Shown: positions 1-7,005 of the stretch, in pieces | Position numbering within the stretch: position 1 is the stretch's first letter | Layout of the letters: every line of letters begins with the position of its first letter | From: Flavobacterium succinicans | GTDB taxonomy: Bacteria; Bacteroidota; Bacteroidia; Flavobacteriales; Flavobacteriaceae | Assembly: GCF_001662485.1 (NCBI RefSeq) | Contig: NZ_JMTM01000070.1 | Location: forward strand, 167,089 to 231,088 | Direction: 5' to 3' | DNA length: 64,000 nt | Notes under the pieces: generated by a model | Database searches by the model: none | What the model was told of the DNA's origin: nothing | The model's input: only the letters and a program-made list of their open reading frames with translations | Program-made: the position numbers and the translations under genes

Positions 1-396
1 AATCCATTGTTTAGAGCTATTTTTAATGATTTAATCAATTACTATTTGCAGAACGAAACTGATGGGATTGAAAATTATTTAAAGAGTTTAAAGCCTGAAT
101 TTGCCCAAGAAGTTACCGATGTTTTGATGGAAGAAGAACAAATTGTGCTTCATAATTGGGAAGGGCAAAATATTTTTGTGAAACAAAAAACAGAAACTGT
201 AAGTCAGCACACTTCGGAAACTATTATTTCTATTCGCGAATATCTAATCAATAAATTAATTATGGATTTGATGAATGAATTCTCATCTAATCCCGAAGCG
301 GATATAGAAGAATTGAAGGTAATGATTAATGATTATAATAAGCTCAAGGTTAATTTGACAGGAGCTATTGGTAGAATTCGTTCTACCTATATATAA
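1..396 (+). CDS. dnaG: DNA primase, C-terminal part (5' end outside window)
   Basis: The open frame enters from the left edge, so only the last 131 codons are present; the TTG at 7 is internal. The segment is helical and acidic, with an NWEGQNIFV motif near the middle and a final stretch (LKVMINDYNKLKVNLTGAIGRI) that resembles the C-terminal helicase-interaction domain of Bacteroidota DnaG. That domain docks primase on DnaB so that RNA primers are made at the fork. No catalytic TOPRIM residues lie in the visible part, so the name rests on the C-terminal domain alone. A bidirectional terminator follows at once and the next gene is on the other strand. It could be another protein with a similar helical tail. 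Confidence 0.6.
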   Translation, partial: NPLFRAIFNDLINYYLQNETDGIENYLKSLKPEFAQEVTDVLMEEEQIVLHNWEGQNIFVKQKTETVSQHTSETIISIREYLINKLIMDLMNEFSSNPEADIEELKVMINDYNKLKVNLTGAIGRIRSTYI

Positions 397-420
397 AAAA
401 GAGGAAGCAATAGCTTCCTC
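395..420. terminator. Bidirectional terminator
   Basis: Perfect 8-bp stem, GAGGAAGC at 401-408 and GCTTCCTC at 413-420, with a 4-base loop. A-rich sequence on the left makes it usable from both strands. It separates two convergent genes, the primase and the response regulator. Confidence 0.8.
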
Positions 421-455
421 TTCTACAATAAAATCTCTGTTTAGAGATTTAGAAA

Positions 456-1085
456 TTATACAATTTCTAATGTTTTGGCTTTATTGACTAAATCAACCAA
501 GTTGGTTACATTTAATTTGGTCAATAAACGCAATTTGTAAGTACTAATTGTTTTTTCGTTTAGAGAAAGAATTTCAGCTATTTCATGGTTTTTCTTACCA
601 TCGCTTAAATAGCGCAATACTTCAATTTCTCGGTTAGATAATTTACGATACAAACGTTCGCTTTTACTTTGTTTGGCTATCAAAGCCATGTTTTTACGAA
701 CATTTTCGTTCACAATAATTTTTCCTTGGTGTACTTTTACAATCGATTGACCTAAAGTTTCAAGTTTCTCGGATTTGTGAACATAGCCAGAAACTCCTGC
801 TTTAATTGCATTTGGAGCATAAATTTGTTCCGAAAGACTACTAAAAATAATAATCTTCGTTTTAGGGTAGTTTTTCAACATCGCCTTGATTTCAAAAATA
901 CTCGCCAATCCTTCTAGTTCTAAGTCGATTACCAAGACATCGATTTCCTTGTTTTGAAGGATGTCTCGGACCATCGAAAAATTACCGACATTGGCTACAA
1001 TAGAGATTTCATCGTGATCTTTAAAGTACGATTTTACTCCGAAATGCGTTACAGGATAGTTATCTGCTAAACAAACTTTAATCAT
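456..1085 (-). CDS. LuxR/NarL-type response regulator
   Basis: A 209-residue two-domain regulator. Residues 1-120 are a receiver domain: acidic residue D8, phosphoacceptor D54 in VIDLELEG, a serine pair at 82-83 and the conserved lysine K104. Residues about 149-205 are a LuxR-type helix-turn-helix (LSNREIEVLRYLSDG ... EKTISTYKLRLLTKL). Such proteins bind DNA as dimers when phosphorylated by a histidine kinase. No kinase gene is adjacent, so it is an orphan here. It stands alone on the minus strand between the primase and nadE. Its target genes cannot be told from the sequence. Confidence 0.9.
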   Translation of the reverse strand: MIKVCLADNYPVTHFGVKSYFKDHDEISIVANVGNFSMVRDILQNKEIDVLVIDLELEGLASIFEIKAMLKNYPKTKIIIFSSLSEQIYAPNAIKAGVSGYVHKSEKLETLGQSIVKVHQGKIIVNENVRKNMALIAKQSKSERLYRKLSNREIEVLRYLSDGKKNHEIAEILSLNEKTISTYKLRLLTKLNVTNLVDLVNKAKTLEIV

Positions 1086-1173
1086 GGTATTTATTTTTTA
1101 AGAGTTGTCTATCAAAATGATAGCATAAATGTAGTAAAAAAAATACAATAAAGTTTAAAAATGTTAATTTTTT

Positions 1174-1974
1174 TTATTTTTTATCTAAAACGCATACAGG
1201 TATTGGGTTCATTTTGTGTTGATTAGCGGTATTTAGACGTTTGTAAGTTGCGAAAACTTCTTTTTCTCTACCTTGAAATTCCGAAGTAGTTTTTCCTAAT
1301 TCGTCTTGAAGCATAGCCCATTCGAGTTCGTCATAGCTCGCACCTAGTTGATCTTCGTCTGATCGATCATCTCCAAATAAGCCATCTGTCGGAGCTGCAA
1401 CTAAAATAGAATTTGGAATTTTGAGAAATTCACCTAATGCATACACATCTGATTTGAGTAAATCGGCTATTGGGCTTAAATCTACTCCACCATCTCCATA
1501 TTTAGTATAAAAACCAACACCAAAATCTTCAACTTTATTTCCAGTTCCTGCCACTAGTAATCCATGAATTCCAGCATAGTAATATAAGGTGCTCATTCGC
1601 AAACGAGCTCTTGTGTTGGCTAATGACAAGTTCATTTTAGCAGTATCTTCGTGCTCGGGGACTACTTTTTTGAATGCTTCAAAAACAGGGGTTAAATCTG
1701 AAGCGGCACTTTTTACATTAGGAAAACGATCTTTTAATTGTTTGATGTGCTCCTGAGCGCGACTAACGTGAGAAGGCGCTTGGTGGATGGGCATTTCTAC
1801 ACAAAGTACTTCCATTCCCGTTTGTGCACATAATGTAGAAGTTACCGCGGAGTCAACGCCTCCAGAAATACCAATTACGAATCCTTTCGACTTGGCATTA
1901 ATGGCATAATCAGTTAGCCATTTTACTATTTGAGTGTTTATTTTTTCTGGAGATAATAGCGTTTTTTTAATCAT
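1174..1974 (-). CDS. nadE: NH3-dependent NAD+ synthetase
   Basis: 266 residues, the length of ammonia-dependent NadE; the glutaminase domain of the longer type is absent. It makes NAD+ from deamido-NAD+ with ATP and ammonia, the last step of NAD biosynthesis. The PP-loop SGGVDSA at 37-43 binds ATP. The later stretch GTGNKVEDFGVGFYTKYGDGGVD is the deamido-NAD/Mg2+ region of the family. It is transcribed alone on the minus strand, back to back with the gldB-gldC pair. Confidence 0.95.
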   Translation of the reverse strand: MIKKTLLSPEKINTQIVKWLTDYAINAKSKGFVIGISGGVDSAVTSTLCAQTGMEVLCVEMPIHQAPSHVSRAQEHIKQLKDRFPNVKSAASDLTPVFEAFKKVVPEHEDTAKMNLSLANTRARLRMSTLYYYAGIHGLLVAGTGNKVEDFGVGFYTKYGDGGVDLSPIADLLKSDVYALGEFLKIPNSILVAAPTDGLFGDDRSDEDQLGASYDELEWAMLQDELGKTTSEFQGREKEVFATYKRLNTANQHKMNPIPVCVLDKK

Positions 1975-2003
1975 AATAGTTTACGTTTTAAAAAGCAGGG
2001 ATG

Positions 2004-2011
2004 TATATTTG
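2004..2011 (+). promoter_or_regulatory. TAnnTTTG promoter element upstream of gldB
   Basis: TATATTTG fits the Bacteroidota -7 consensus TAnnTTTG exactly. No clear -33 TTG is seen at the usual distance. Transcription would start near 2016-2019 and give gldB a leader of about 130 bases. Confidence 0.45.
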
Positions 2012-2015
2012 CAAA

Positions 2016-2138
2016 ATGTTTTCAAAAGGATTTTTCATAAGACATTTTGAAGCTAAATTATATAATAAATATGAAAGCGCCATGATTCCAGTTCATAAAC
2101 TGGATGACTTAAGTTTATTTAAAATAAGCACGAATTAA
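2016..2138 (+). CDS. Possible 40-residue small protein upstream of gldB
   Basis: An open frame of 40 codons starts at ATG 2016 and ends at TAA 2136-2138, ten bases before the gldB start. The product would be basic and begin MFSKGFFIRHFEAKLYNKYE; I do not recognise it. It fills almost the whole gap between nadE and gldB. Against it, the ATG lies on the predicted transcription start of the promoter at 2004-2011, so translation would need a leaderless message or the internal ATG at 2082. It may instead be a leader open frame or chance. Confidence 0.3.
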   Translation: MFSKGFFIRHFEAKLYNKYESAMIPVHKLDDLSLFKISTN

Positions 2139-2148
2139 TTTTATATAC

Positions 2149-3105
2149 ATGAAAATCTATCTAGCCCCACTAATTATTTGTTTCTTTTTGCTCTCATGTG
2201 ATAAAAAAAATAAAGTAGAAAAAGCTGTAGAAGAAATTCCAGTTGAAATTAAAGTAGATCGATTTGACAAAGCATTTTTTGAGACAAAACCTGAAGATTT
2301 GAATCAATTAAAGAAAAAATACCCTTATTTTTTCCCCGCAGGAACAGATGATGCTGTTTGGATTGAAAAAATGCAACACCCGCAATGGAGGGAATTGTAT
2401 GCTGAAGTTCAAAAAAAATATGGTGATTTTGAGTCCGTAAATCAAGAAATAGAGACCTTATTTAAGCATATAAAGTTTTACTTCCCGAAAACAAAGACGC
2501 CCAAAGTGGTTACCTTGATTTCAGAAATGGATTATAATACGAAATCCATTTATGCGGATAGTTTGGTTATCGTTTCTTTGGAATTGTATTTGGGTAAAGA
2601 TCATAAGTTTTATCAGTTTCCTGAATATATTAAGCAAAATTTTGAATCCTCACAAATCGTTCCGGATATTGCCTCTAGTTTTATTCAAACTAAAATGGTT
2701 CCAGATGCCGACAAAACCTTTATATCTCAAATGATTTATTTGGGTAAAGAGTTGTATATAAAAGAACTATTGCTTCCAGAATATACAGATGCTGTCAGAA
2801 TGGGGTATACTCCAGAACAAATGGCTTGGTGTTCTGAAAATGAGGGATACATTTGGCGTTATTTTATAGATAAAGAGATGTTGTATAGTGTAGATGCTAA
2901 ATTAGTGCCTCGTTTTTTGAGCCCGGCACCTTTTTCAAAATTTTATTTAGAAATAGATAATGAGTCACCAGGCCAAGTGGGTGCTTGGATTGGATGGCAA
3001 ATTGTACGTTCTTATATGAAAAATAATGACATTTCGATTAACGAATTGTTGACCAAGAAGGCCAAAGAAATTTTTGAACAATCCAAATATAAACCCAAGA
3101 AATAA
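2149..3105 (+). CDS. gldB: Gliding motility lipoprotein GldB
   Basis: 318 residues with a lipoprotein signal peptide: a short hydrophobic stretch ends in lipobox LLSC, with C17 as the lipidated cysteine. The body matches the GldB family (VDRFDKAFFE, a KKYPYFFPAG segment, GYTPEQMAWCSENEGYIWRYFI). GldB is needed for Flavobacterium gliding. It is thought to sit on the periplasmic side of an envelope membrane, and its biochemical role is unknown. Its TAA overlaps the gldC ATG by one base (TAATG), so the two are translationally coupled. This gldB-gldC pairing is typical of Flavobacterium. Confidence 0.93.
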   Translation: MKIYLAPLIICFFLLSCDKKNKVEKAVEEIPVEIKVDRFDKAFFETKPEDLNQLKKKYPYFFPAGTDDAVWIEKMQHPQWRELYAEVQKKYGDFESVNQEIETLFKHIKFYFPKTKTPKVVTLISEMDYNTKSIYADSLVIVSLELYLGKDHKFYQFPEYIKQNFESSQIVPDIASSFIQTKMVPDADKTFISQMIYLGKELYIKELLLPEYTDAVRMGYTPEQMAWCSENEGYIWRYFIDKEMLYSVDAKLVPRFLSPAPFSKFYLEIDNESPGQVGAWIGWQIVRSYMKNNDISINELLTKKAKEIFEQSKYKPKK

Positions 3106-3440
3106 TGTCAAATACACATACCTCAGAAATTAAGTTTCAAGTAGAATTAGATGAAAATCGAGTACCCGAAAAACTGCTTTGGTCTGCTGAAGATGGAGGC
3201 GTAAATGCGGAGGAGGCAAAAGCAATTATGCTTTCTATTTGGGATAGCAATCATAAAGAAAGTATGCGAATAGATTTGTGGACGAAAGATATGCCAGTGG
3301 ACGAAATGAAGATTTTCTTTCACCAAACTTTAGTAGCAATGTCAGAAACATTCAAGAGAGCTACCAATGACGAAAAAATGGCAGATACCATGATGGATTT
3401 TTGCGATTATTTCGCCGAAAAATTAGAATTGAAAAAGTAA
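3105..3440 (+). CDS. gldC: Gliding motility protein GldC
   Basis: 111 residues with no signal peptide or membrane segment, so probably cytoplasmic. It starts on the last base of the gldB stop codon. The opening (TSEIKFQVELDENRVPEKLLW) and the WDSNHKESMRIDLWTKDMPVDEM segment match GldC. Loss of GldC in Flavobacterium lowers but does not abolish gliding, so it is an accessory factor of unknown mechanism. A bidirectional terminator follows. Confidence 0.93.
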   Translation: MSNTHTSEIKFQVELDENRVPEKLLWSAEDGGVNAEEAKAIMLSIWDSNHKESMRIDLWTKDMPVDEMKIFFHQTLVAMSETFKRATNDEKMADTMMDFCDYFAEKLELKK

Positions 3441-3455
3441 ACTTCTAAAATGATA

Positions 3456-3496
3456 AAATCCCAAATCTTAATTTGAAATTATATGATTTGGGATTT
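3456..3496. terminator. Bidirectional terminator between gldC and engB
   Basis: Perfect 12-bp inverted repeat, AAATCCCAAATC at 3456-3467 and its complement at 3485-3496, between two convergent genes. The loop is 17 bases. Confidence 0.75.
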
Positions 3497-3508
3497 ATAT
3501 TTTGTCGT

Positions 3509-4129
3509 TTAAAACGTATTGTTGTTTTTGAAAACTTCTTGATTTACCTCATCAATGTAATGCAATAGTTCTTCTTTTCCTGTTGATTCAGTAGAGGAAG
3601 TTACAAAGTAATGAGGCATTTCGGACCAATTGTTTGCCAACATTTTTTTCTTATAGGCAGCAATGTGAGAATCAATTTTCACTCGACTTATTTTGTCTGC
3701 TTTTGTGAAAATGATACAAAAAGGAATTTCACTTTCTCCCATATACGACATGAACTCAATATCTATAGTTTGTGCTTCATGACGAATGTCTATCAAAACA
3801 AAAGCGCAAACTAACTGCTCTCTTGATTCAAAATAATCAGTGATAAATTCTTGAAATATGGATTTTGTCTTCTTGGAAACTTTGGCATAGCCATAACCAG
3901 GTAAATCAACCAAGAACCAATTATTATTGATTAAAAAATGATTGATAAGCTGTGTTTTTCCGGGTCTTGCCGAAGTTTTGGCTAATTTTTTGTGATTAGT
4001 TAGCATGTTGATCAACGAGGATTTACCTACGTTAGATCGTCCAATAAAAGCATATTCTGGTAAGAAATCTTTAGGACATTTGCTTACATCAGAATTACTT
4101 ATGACAAACTCAGCGGTATTGATTTTCAT
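3509..4129 (-). CDS. engB: Ribosome biogenesis GTPase EngB/YsxC
   Basis: 206 residues, one TrmE-Era-EngA-like GTPase domain. G1 is GRSNVGKS at 30-37, G3 is DLPGYG at 75-80 and G4 is TKAD at 142-145, all intact. EngB binds the 50S precursor and is needed for late assembly of the large ribosomal subunit. The gene lies 24 bases downstream of the alpha/beta hydrolase on the same strand and is likely co-transcribed with it. Confidence 0.95.
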   Translation of the reverse strand: MKINTAEFVISNSDVSKCPKDFLPEYAFIGRSNVGKSSLINMLTNHKKLAKTSARPGKTQLINHFLINNNWFLVDLPGYGYAKVSKKTKSIFQEFITDYFESREQLVCAFVLIDIRHEAQTIDIEFMSYMGESEIPFCIIFTKADKISRVKIDSHIAAYKKKMLANNWSEMPHYFVTSSTESTGKEELLHYIDEVNQEVFKNNNTF

Positions 4130-4153
4130 TTTTTTGTTTTCTAATCGTTTTGA

Positions 4154-4927
4154 TTAATGTGTCGATAACTGCGTATGGCTTAACCAATCTTCTAAAACTC
4201 TATTGAATTCTTCTGGATGCTCCATCATAGCGGCATGACCACATTTGTCAATCCAATATAGGCTCGAGTTTGGCATGAGTTTGTGGAATTCTTCAGCGAC
4301 TTCAGGAGGTGTTACTTTGTCGTTTTTGCCCCAAATAATACAGGTTTGAACATGCATTTTTGGCAAATCTTTGGCCATATTATGACGGATGGCGCTTTTG
4401 GCAATGGTCAAGGTTTTGATTAATTTGATTCGGTCATTTACTGTAGCAAAAACCTCATCTATTAATTCTGGAGTAGCAATTTTTGGATCGTAAAAGACAT
4501 CTTCTGCTTTCTTTTTGATGTATTCATAGTCTCCTCTTTTGGGATAGCTGTCGCCCATAGCGCTTTCATAAAGACCTGAACTCCCTGTGATTACTAGACC
4601 GGCCACTTTTTCGGGATACATTTTGGTGTGGTATAAAGCGATATGACCTCCCAAGGAATTACCTAAAAGAATAACACGTTCTAGGCCTTTATAGGTAATA
4701 AAATTTTTCACGTAAATCGCAAAGCTTTTAACGTTAGTCTTTAAAATATTTTGGGTATATATGGGTAAATCGGGAATAATAATTTTATATCCTCTTTCAG
4801 AAAAATAACTTGCCACAGCATCAAAGTTACTTAATCCTCCCATAAGCCCGTGAAGGATTACGATTGGAGTGCCTTCTCCGGCTTCATAATAGCTATACTT
4901 GCCTTCTTTTTTATAGTATTTTTCCAT
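4154..4927 (-). CDS. Alpha/beta hydrolase
   Basis: 257 residues with the alpha/beta-hydrolase fold. There is an oxyanion HG motif at 26-27 and a nucleophile elbow GNSLGG at 89-94 with catalytic S91. The likely acid is in KNDKVTPPE and the catalytic histidine in GHAAMMEHPEEF near the C-terminus. There is no signal peptide, so it is cytoplasmic. The substrate cannot be deduced; esters, thioesters and C-C bonds are all cut by this family. A consensus promoter lies just upstream and engB follows. Confidence 0.85.
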   Translation of the reverse strand: MEKYYKKEGKYSYYEAGEGTPIVILHGLMGGLSNFDAVASYFSERGYKIIIPDLPIYTQNILKTNVKSFAIYVKNFITYKGLERVILLGNSLGGHIALYHTKMYPEKVAGLVITGSSGLYESAMGDSYPKRGDYEYIKKKAEDVFYDPKIATPELIDEVFATVNDRIKLIKTLTIAKSAIRHNMAKDLPKMHVQTCIIWGKNDKVTPPEVAEEFHKLMPNSSLYWIDKCGHAAMMEHPEEFNRVLEDWLSHTQLSTH

Positions 4928-4955
4928 GTAATATGTGACTCAATTTCAATTTCGA

Positions 4956-4963
4956 CAAATATA
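4956..4963 (-). promoter_or_regulatory. TAnnTTTG promoter of the hydrolase-engB unit
   Basis: On the minus strand this reads TATATTTG, an exact match to the Bacteroidota -7 element. The start site would fall near 4949, about 20 bases before the hydrolase ATG at 4927. Confidence 0.55.
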
Positions 4964-5205
4964 GGATTTATTAAATTAAAATAAATTGTTAAGGTTGCTT
5001 TTTACCGATATTATTCTTTTTTACTTATTTATTGAACTTAAGACTAGAGGTTTTAAGGTGTGAATATTTGGAATTTGTCTGTTGTAGTTTGTCTGATTTT
5101 TGAAAGAAGTTTTTGATAAATATTTATAGCTATTAACTTTCTTACAAAAAAAATATTCAATGCTAATGTATTGATAGTGCATAAATTAAGGCTTTTGGGT
5201 TAGAA
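4964..5205. other. AT-rich non-coding DNA between hydrolase promoter and mraZ operator
   Basis: Very AT-rich spacer between divergent genes. Beyond the two promoters at its edges I see no gene, repeat or RNA structure. Confidence 0.5.
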
Positions 5206-5250
5206 GTGGCTAAACTTATCAACAAAGTGGTATAAAGTGGTAAATTGTGG
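5206..5250 (+). promoter_or_regulatory. GTGG box array, probable MraZ operator of the dcw cluster
   Basis: GTGG occurs at 5206, 5227, 5237 and 5247. The last three are exactly 10 bases apart, within near-identical units AAAGTGGTAT, AAAGTGGTAA and ATTGTGGTAA, and the first is two turns upstream. Known MraZ proteins bind regularly spaced TGGG-type repeats before their own gene and repress it. Position and spacing here fit such autoregulation, with a modified box. Confidence 0.65.
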
Positions 5251-5262
5251 TAAAATTTTATA

Positions 5263-5270
5263 TATTTTTG
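5263..5270 (+). promoter_or_regulatory. Promoter -7 element of the dcw cluster
   Basis: TATTTTTG fits TAnnTTTG. A TTG at 5245-5247 lies inside the last GTGG box, with 15 bases between the two elements, so a protein on the boxes would block the promoter. Transcription would start near 5276, about 20 bases before the mraZ GTG. Confidence 0.55.
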
Positions 5271-5295
5271 CTTTATACAATCTAATGCAAAATAA

Positions 5296-5769
5296 GTGGA
5301 TGCAATTATTGGTACATATGAGTGTAAAGTCGATGCTAAAGGTCGGGTAATGTTGCCTTCACCTTTAAAAAAGCAATTGGCTTCTTCACTTCAAGACGGT
5401 TTCGTTTTGAAGCGCTCCGTGTTCCAACCTTGTTTAGAATTGTATCCAATGGCGGAATGGAATGTCATGATGCAAAAAGTAAATGGATTGAATCGGTTTG
5501 TTAAAAAAAACAATGATTTTATTCGTCGATTTACCGCTGGTGTAAAAGTGGTAGAAATTGATGCTTTGGGCAGAATGTTGATTCCGAAAGACTTGGTTGG
5601 TTTTGCAAGTATAGCTAAAGATGTGGTTTTTTCATCAGCAGTTACAATTGTAGAGATTTGGGATAAGGATTTATATGAAAAATCAATTAGTGGAGAGGAT
5701 CTTGATTTTGCTGATTTAGCAGAAGAAGTAATGGGTAACCTAAATAATAATGACAATGGAATATCATAA
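5296..5769 (+). CDS. mraZ: Transcriptional regulator MraZ
   Basis: 157 residues with two AbrB-like MraZ domains. The start is GTG 5296: an in-frame TAA lies directly before it, the ATG at 5285 is in another frame, and the product begins MDAIIGTYECKVDAKGRVML as MraZ proteins do. MraZ forms a ring, binds repeats before its own gene and represses the division and cell-wall cluster. The boxes at 5206-5250 are its likely targets. Its end overlaps rsmH by 20 bases. Confidence 0.95.
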   Translation: MDAIIGTYECKVDAKGRVMLPSPLKKQLASSLQDGFVLKRSVFQPCLELYPMAEWNVMMQKVNGLNRFVKKNNDFIRRFTAGVKVVEIDALGRMLIPKDLVGFASIAKDVVFSSAVTIVEIWDKDLYEKSISGEDLDFADLAEEVMGNLNNNDNGIS

Positions 5770-6652
5770 TCCTGTATTGCTAAAAGAAACAGTAGATGGT
5801 TTGAATATCAAGCCTGATGGGGTGTATGTAGACGTTACTTTTGGAGGTGGAGGACATTCGGCCGAAATATTAAGAAGACTTGGGCCTGATGGGAAGTTAT
5901 TTGCTTTTGATCAAGATGAAGATGCATTGGCTAATGCTTTGCCAGATGAGCGTTTTACTTTGATTAATGAAAATTTCAGATTTATCAAGCGCTTTCTTCG
6001 GTTTTATGGCGTAAAAGGGGTCGATGGAATTTTGGCAGATTTAGGTGTTTCTTCTCACCAATTTGATGTAGCAGAAAGAGGTTTTTCTACTCGTTTTGAT
6101 GCAGAATTAGACATGCGTATGAGTCAAAAAAATGATTTGAGCGCCTATAGAGTAGTCAATGAATATGATGATGCGAATCTGAGAAGAGTTTTTTGGGATT
6201 ATGGTGAATTAAAAAATGCGCCAGCTTTATCTAGAACAATTATAGAAGCTAGAGAGAAGCATTCCATCAAAACCACAGATGAATTGAAAGTGATTTTGGC
6301 TAAATATTTACCAGAAAAAGTGCGTAATAAAGTGTTGGCCCAAATTTATCAAGCGATTCGTATTGAAGTGAATCAGGAAATGGATGTTTTAAAAGAATTT
6401 TTAGAGCAATCTCTTGATATTTTAAATCCTGAAGGCAGATTAAGTGTGATTTCTTATCATTCGCTTGAAGATCGATTAGTAAAACGATTTGTGAAAAACG
6501 GCATGTTTGAAGGAGAACCTGAACGCGATTTTTTTGGCAATTTTTCAGTGCCTTTTAAAACTATCGAAAAATTGATTGTGCCTACTAACGAGGAAATAAA
6601 AAGTAATAATAGAGCACGAAGTGCCAAATTGCGTATTGCAGAAAAGAAATAA
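5750..6652 (+). CDS. rsmH: 16S rRNA (cytosine(1402)-N4)-methyltransferase
   Basis: 300 residues. The SAM-binding motif VDVTFGGGGHS lies near the N-terminus, followed by ILADLGVSSHQFD and the late SYHSLEDRLVKRF motif of RsmH/MraW. It methylates N4 of C1402 in the decoding centre of 16S rRNA. It starts inside the end of mraZ; an alternative ATG at 5756 also overlaps. RsmH is the usual second gene of dcw clusters. Confidence 0.96.
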   Translation: MTMEYHNPVLLKETVDGLNIKPDGVYVDVTFGGGGHSAEILRRLGPDGKLFAFDQDEDALANALPDERFTLINENFRFIKRFLRFYGVKGVDGILADLGVSSHQFDVAERGFSTRFDAELDMRMSQKNDLSAYRVVNEYDDANLRRVFWDYGELKNAPALSRTIIEAREKHSIKTTDELKVILAKYLPEKVRNKVLAQIYQAIRIEVNQEMDVLKEFLEQSLDILNPEGRLSVISYHSLEDRLVKRFVKNGMFEGEPERDFFGNFSVPFKTIEKLIVPTNEEIKSNNRARSAKLRIAEKK

Positions 6653-6657
6653 TAGCA

Positions 6658-7005
6658 ATGAAACAAGGAGTTTACGCCATTTTAAAAGCGAAATATTTGA
6701 TTCATGATGATGCCATTAAAAATTGGCGTTTTATTGTTTTTTTGGTTGTACTTGTGATTTTAATGATTGCTAATACACAACGATTTGAACAAAAAGTGTT
6801 CGAAATCAATGAGCTAAACAATGAGGTCAAAGAACTTCGTTCAGAATTTGTAGATAAAAGATCAGAATTGATGAAGTTAAAAATGGAATCGACTGTTTCA
6901 AAAAAAATGGAGGCTAAACAAATTTATCCCTCAACAATTCCACCAGTAAAAATTAAAGTTAAAAAAGAAGAAGATCCGAATATATTCGAAAAACTATGGC
7001 AGTAG
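6658..7005 (+). CDS. ftsL: FtsL-like cell division protein
   Basis: 115 residues: a basic cytoplasmic head, one membrane segment at about 23-42 (WRFIVFLVVLVILMIANTQ), then a coiled coil at about 45-80 and a basic tail. This is the plan of FtsL, the small bitopic protein that joins FtsB and FtsQ to activate FtsW-FtsI. Sequence conservation in this family is low, so the call rests on topology and on its place between rsmH and ftsI. Its end overlaps ftsI by 10 bases. Confidence 0.8.
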   Translation: MKQGVYAILKAKYLIHDDAIKNWRFIVFLVVLVILMIANTQRFEQKVFEINELNNEVKELRSEFVDKRSELMKLKMESTVSKKMEAKQIYPSTIPPVKIKVKKEEDPNIFEKLWQ

